Under the pieces are notes generated by a model. That model was not told the origin of the DNA. It did no database searches and saw nothing but the letters and a program-made list of their open reading frames with translations. Shown here piece by piece: positions 6,878 to 9,339 of a DNA stretch of 9,339 bases; position 1 is the stretch's first letter, and the number at the start of each line of letters is the position of its first letter. The DNA lies in contig JADHRO010000071.1 of the NCBI GenBank assembly GCA_016777395.1, forward strand, positions 1-9,339. The letters are read 5' to 3'. Both the position numbers and the translations under genes were made by a program. The stretch is from Chitinophagales bacterium. GTDB taxonomy: Bacteria; Bacteroidota; Bacteroidia; Chitinophagales; UBA8649.

Positions 6878-8389
6878 TTAATGGTCTTTTATAAGTTGAA
6901 GAATTTCATCGATAACTTTTCGATGGTTTTGCAGCCGAGGCACTTTATGTTGCCCTCCCATTTTGCCCTTGGCTTTAAGCCATTGGTAAAAAACTCCCTT
7001 GGAAAGTGAGAGAATTGTTGGTGCTTGTAAGCCTAAGTCAGCTGTCCGTTTCGCCTCATAATCTGAGTTTTGTTTCATTAACTCATAGTCTAACGCCTCT
7101 TTGAATTCACTCAGCTTAGTAGGCGCTTTTTTAAATTCAATCAACCAATGGTGCCCTCCTTTTCCATACTTATCAGGGAATATGGGCCCTACAGTATATT
7201 CACTGACTTCGCAATTCAATTTTTCGCAAACGGAAGCTAAGGCCTTATTGGAATTGTCCTCAATCAATTCTTCACCAAATACATTGATAAAGTATCGAAT
7301 ACGTCCGGTTATTTTTATTCGATAGGGTTTGAGGGTTGTAAAGCGAATGGTATCACCAATCATATAGCGCCACAGGCCACTTTTAGTGCTTATAATCAAG
7401 GCATACGATACCCCTAACTTTACCTCCTCTAATTGAATTGTTGTATTCTCCTTCTTATGTAAGTCAGGCAAGGGTAAAAATTCATAAAAAACTCCATGGT
7501 TGCACAGCAAGGCTAAGCCTGCTGCTTCATCTCCGAATTTATCCTGGATGGCAAAAAAACCCTCAGATGCATTATAGGTTTCTAAAAAAGTAAACTCTCC
7601 GGGACCTACTATCTCTTCAAAACTTTTTTTATAGGGTTCAAAATTTACACCCCCATGCATATACAATTGAAAGTTTGGCCACAATTCCCTTAAATGTGTC
7701 ACTCCACTTTTAGCCAATACTTGTCTTAACAGGATGAGGTTCCAGCTCGGGACTCCAGAAATACTCGCCACATTTTTACGGGTCAACTCCGTGCTAATTC
7801 TATTAATTTTGGACTCCCAATCAGTCATTAAAGCAGTTTCTTTTTTGGGTAATCGATTAAACTCAACCCAAGGGGGTAAGTTTGCTAATAATAAGGAAGA
7901 TAAATCCCCGATAGCCCTTCTTTCATTTTGCTCATCAAAAGAACCCGCTACTGACACATTTTTTCCATCAAACACCGTTGAATTTGGAAAATACTGACAG
8001 TGAATACTGAGTATATCTTTACCTCCTTTGAAATGATTCTCATAAAGGGACGCTTTCGATAAAGGGAGGTACTTCGATTTGGAATTGCTTGTTCCAGAAC
8101 TTTTGGCAAACATTTTAATCTGCCCTGGCCAAAGTATATCTTCTGCCCCATTTTTCATCTGAAGAATATCCTCTTCCAATGATTCGTAGCTTTGAATTGG
8201 AATATTTGCCTTAAACTGTTTTAGATGCTCTATTTTATCAAAACCGTATGACTTACCAAATTTAGTAGTCTCAGCTAAGGAAACGAGCTCACGCCACAGG
8301 GCATCTTGATGAAACACCCCCTCCTGACATTCTTTATCAAAACTTGAGAACCGGTGTTTAAAAATAAGCTCTAAGACTTTCCCTTGCAT
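6878..8389 (-). CDS. GH3-family acyl-adenylate-forming protein
   Basis: The 503-residue protein belongs to the GH3 branch of the ANL adenylating superfamily, known from plant enzymes that conjugate auxin or jasmonate to amino acids. Bacterial members are common in Bacteroidota, but their substrates are unknown. The three ATP/AMP motifs are visible: SSGTSNSKSKYLPLS (97-111), ETYNASEG (270-277) and the GLWRYMIGD segment (338-346) with D346. FINVFGEEL (368-376) and the late GGQHKVPRL (478-486) are also GH3-typical. There is no signal peptide or membrane segment, so the protein is cytoplasmic. The ATG at 8389 is the first in the frame. It lies 120 bp after a GMC oxidoreductase gene on the same strand. 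Together they might modify a hydroxylated or carboxylated small molecule, but that is inference. Confidence 0.92.
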   Translation of the reverse strand: MQGKVLELIFKHRFSSFDKECQEGVFHQDALWRELVSLAETTKFGKSYGFDKIEHLKQFKANIPIQSYESLEEDILQMKNGAEDILWPGQIKMFAKSSGTSNSKSKYLPLSKASLYENHFKGGKDILSIHCQYFPNSTVFDGKNVSVAGSFDEQNERRAIGDLSSLLLANLPPWVEFNRLPKKETALMTDWESKINRISTELTRKNVASISGVPSWNLILLRQVLAKSGVTHLRELWPNFQLYMHGGVNFEPYKKSFEEIVGPGEFTFLETYNASEGFFAIQDKFGDEAAGLALLCNHGVFYEFLPLPDLHKKENTTIQLEEVKLGVSYALIISTKSGLWRYMIGDTIRFTTLKPYRIKITGRIRYFINVFGEELIEDNSNKALASVCEKLNCEVSEYTVGPIFPDKYGKGGHHWLIEFKKAPTKLSEFKEALDYELMKQNSDYEAKRTADLGLQAPTILSLSKGVFYQWLKAKGKMGGQHKVPRLQNHRKVIDEILQLIKDH

Positions 8390-8396
8390 TGCTTGG

Positions 8397-8404
8397 CAAA
8401 AATA
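8397..8404 (-). promoter_or_regulatory. TAnnTTTG-type -7 box immediately before the GH3 start
   Basis: The minus strand reads TATTTTTG, a perfect fit to the Bacteroidota -7 consensus, but its last base is only 7 bp before the ATG at 8389. Transcription from it would give an almost leaderless message. No TTG is found at the -33 distance, so it may be a chance match in an A/T-rich gap. Confidence 0.25.
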
Positions 8405-8496
8405 GAAAAAGGACGGTGAAAATAGCCCTTTTCCCTGCTTAGAATTTTTAACTTATATAATAGAAATATTTTTGACCAGGCAGCCCCCCGTCATCT

Positions 8497-8520
8497 AGAA
8501 AGCCAACTACTAAGCTTTCT
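8497..8520 (-). other. Small hairpin overlapping the GMC oxidoreductase stop codon
   Basis: AGAAAGC (8497-8503) and GCTTTCT (8514-8520) form a perfect 7-bp stem with a 10-nt loop that contains the TAG stop (8512-8510). No U-run follows on the minus strand, so it is not a standard intrinsic terminator. It could protect the mRNA end or be chance. The rest of this 120-bp gap holds a C6 run (8484-8489) and AT-rich DNA without further recognisable elements. Confidence 0.25.
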
Positions 8521-9339
8521 TAACTGGAATTTTAGTCATGGCAAGTTCACTTATTGCTGTGATACTTAAGGAAGGATTTACGCCAGGGTTTGCGCTTATC
8601 ATACTGCCATCGCAGACCAACATATTCTTATACCCAAAAACCTTATTCTCTTTGTCAATTACCCCGTGCTTCTCATCTTTACCCATAGGACAACCTCCTA
8701 GAATATGAGCCGTAGAGGGATTAGCAAATAACGTTTCCAAATTCATTGTGGTTGGAATACCGTTGGTAATATCTGCAAAATGTTCAGCTATCTCTTGCGC
8801 CTCTTTGATAAAGGGTGTGGGTCTTTTACCTGTAGATACTTTGGAGTTCATTCGGCCAATTGCATTCAAGGAAAATTGAAGCGTACTATCTAAAGTCTGC
8901 ATGAATAAAATTATAGGCGTTTTCTTTGCCCAATCCCGAACAAAAACCAATTTCAAAAAAGCAATAGGTCGCTTGATAATATTCAAACATAGATTTCCCA
9001 GACGCTCAAACACATTTTTTCCTTTGGTCATTGGCCAAGCAAGTATCCGCCAAAAACCCGAGCCGTAAGAGTATCTACAAGGCTCTAAATGAGTGTTTTC
9101 ATCGGTATGCAAAATTGATCCAATAGCTACTCCCCTGCTGTAATCCTTCCCTTTCAAATCAATACTCGTTACAGGTATTAAGGCTTCATTATTTGTTCGG
9201 ATTTCAGTACCTAGCTTATCCGATAAATTGGGAAGAGCGCCATTCTGCTTCAACTGAAGCATCAATTTAACCGACCCTATAACTCCACCCGCAAAAATCA
9301 CTCCTTTGGCGCGAACTTTTCTTTTCTTCTTGAAGAAGC
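8510..9339 (-). CDS. GMC-family FAD oxidoreductase (cholesterol-oxidase-like), C-terminal part, cut by right edge
   Basis: An open frame enters from the right edge; the first complete codon is at 9337 and 275 residues are visible. The GTG at 9301 lies inside the protein and is not a start. The opening stretch (AKGVIFAGGVIGSVKLML, then LSDKLGTEIRTNNEAL) matches the FAD-domain and substrate-domain junction of type I cholesterol oxidase-like GMC proteins. Near the C-terminus are HILGGCPMG, with the family's active-site histidine position, then NMLVCDGSMI and NPGVNPSLSITA, where the second asparagine corresponds to the conserved active-site Asn. These enzymes oxidise alcohols with FAD, passing electrons to oxygen or another acceptor. 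The N-terminal FAD-binding GxGxxG motif is outside the window. Substrate is unknown; 'cholesterol oxidase' should not be assumed. The GH3 gene follows after 120 bp. Confidence 0.9.
   Translation of the reverse strand, partial: FFKKKRKVRAKGVIFAGGVIGSVKLMLQLKQNGALPNLSDKLGTEIRTNNEALIPVTSIDLKGKDYSRGVAIGSILHTDENTHLEPCRYSYGSGFWRILAWPMTKGKNVFERLGNLCLNIIKRPIAFLKLVFVRDWAKKTPIILFMQTLDSTLQFSLNAIGRMNSKVSTGKRPTPFIKEAQEIAEHFADITNGIPTTMNLETLFANPSTAHILGGCPMGKDEKHGVIDKENKVFGYKNMLVCDGSMISANPGVNPSLSITAISELAMTKIPVKKA

Noticed and set aside
8484..8489. C6 homopolymer as a possible phase-variation tract
   Set aside because: It is short, lies between genes, and is not placed inside a reading frame or a recognisable promoter spacer.
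9314..9331. KKKRKV in the GMC protein, identical to the core of the SV40 nuclear localisation signal
   Set aside because: It is a short basic stretch in a bacterial flavoprotein, just before the AKGVIFAGG strand where basic residues are unremarkable; chance match.
1..9339. CRISPR array, transposon, tRNA/rRNA genes, phage or defence genes
   Set aside because: No repeated spacer-repeat pattern, transposase motif, structural RNA or nuclease/helicase defence signature was seen on either strand.

Overview
The window is a stretch of AT-rich chromosome from a member of the Bacteroidota, most likely a marine Cytophagales-type bacterium; this placement is an inference. Three things support it: a secreted hydrolase ending in a type IX secretion system (T9SS) C-terminal sorting domain, a lipoprotein with the TPR / PD40 propeller / OmpA_C architecture of PorE, and genes without convincing Shine-Dalgarno sites but with some TAnnTTTG-like promoter elements upstream.

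All eight genes lie on the minus strand, so transcription runs right to left. From the right edge: the C-terminal part of a GMC-family (cholesterol-oxidase-like) flavoprotein that runs off the window; a GH3-family acyl-adenylating enzyme; folD of one-carbon metabolism; a signal-peptide alpha/beta hydrolase with a T9SS sorting domain; a lipoprotein of unknown function; queE of 7-deazaguanine biosynthesis; a PorE-like OmpA-family lipoprotein; and, at the left edge, the N-terminal 102 codons of pckA (ATP-dependent PEP carboxykinase). Both edge genes are cut by the window.

The tightest spacing is hydrolase - lipoprotein - queE (27 and 17 bp), which looks like one transcription unit. The PorE-like gene follows queE after 53-62 bp containing a perfect TAnnTTTG element. 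The larger gaps (120-246 bp) around GH3, folD and the hydrolase, and the 135 bp in front of pckA, hold candidate terminators and promoters. No gene-free stretch exceeds 300 bp.

Most of the content is housekeeping (folD, queE, pckA) or standard envelope functions. I see no CRISPR array, transposase, tRNA, rRNA, phage gene or defence system, and no obvious new multi-gene system. The points most worth a second look are the GMC oxidoreductase-GH3 pair of unknown substrate, the surface-targeted hydrolase paired with an orphan lipoprotein inside what may be a folD-queE neighbourhood, the PorE-like anchor close to a T9SS cargo gene, and a hairpin with a U-rich tail 20 bp in front of the hydrolase start.
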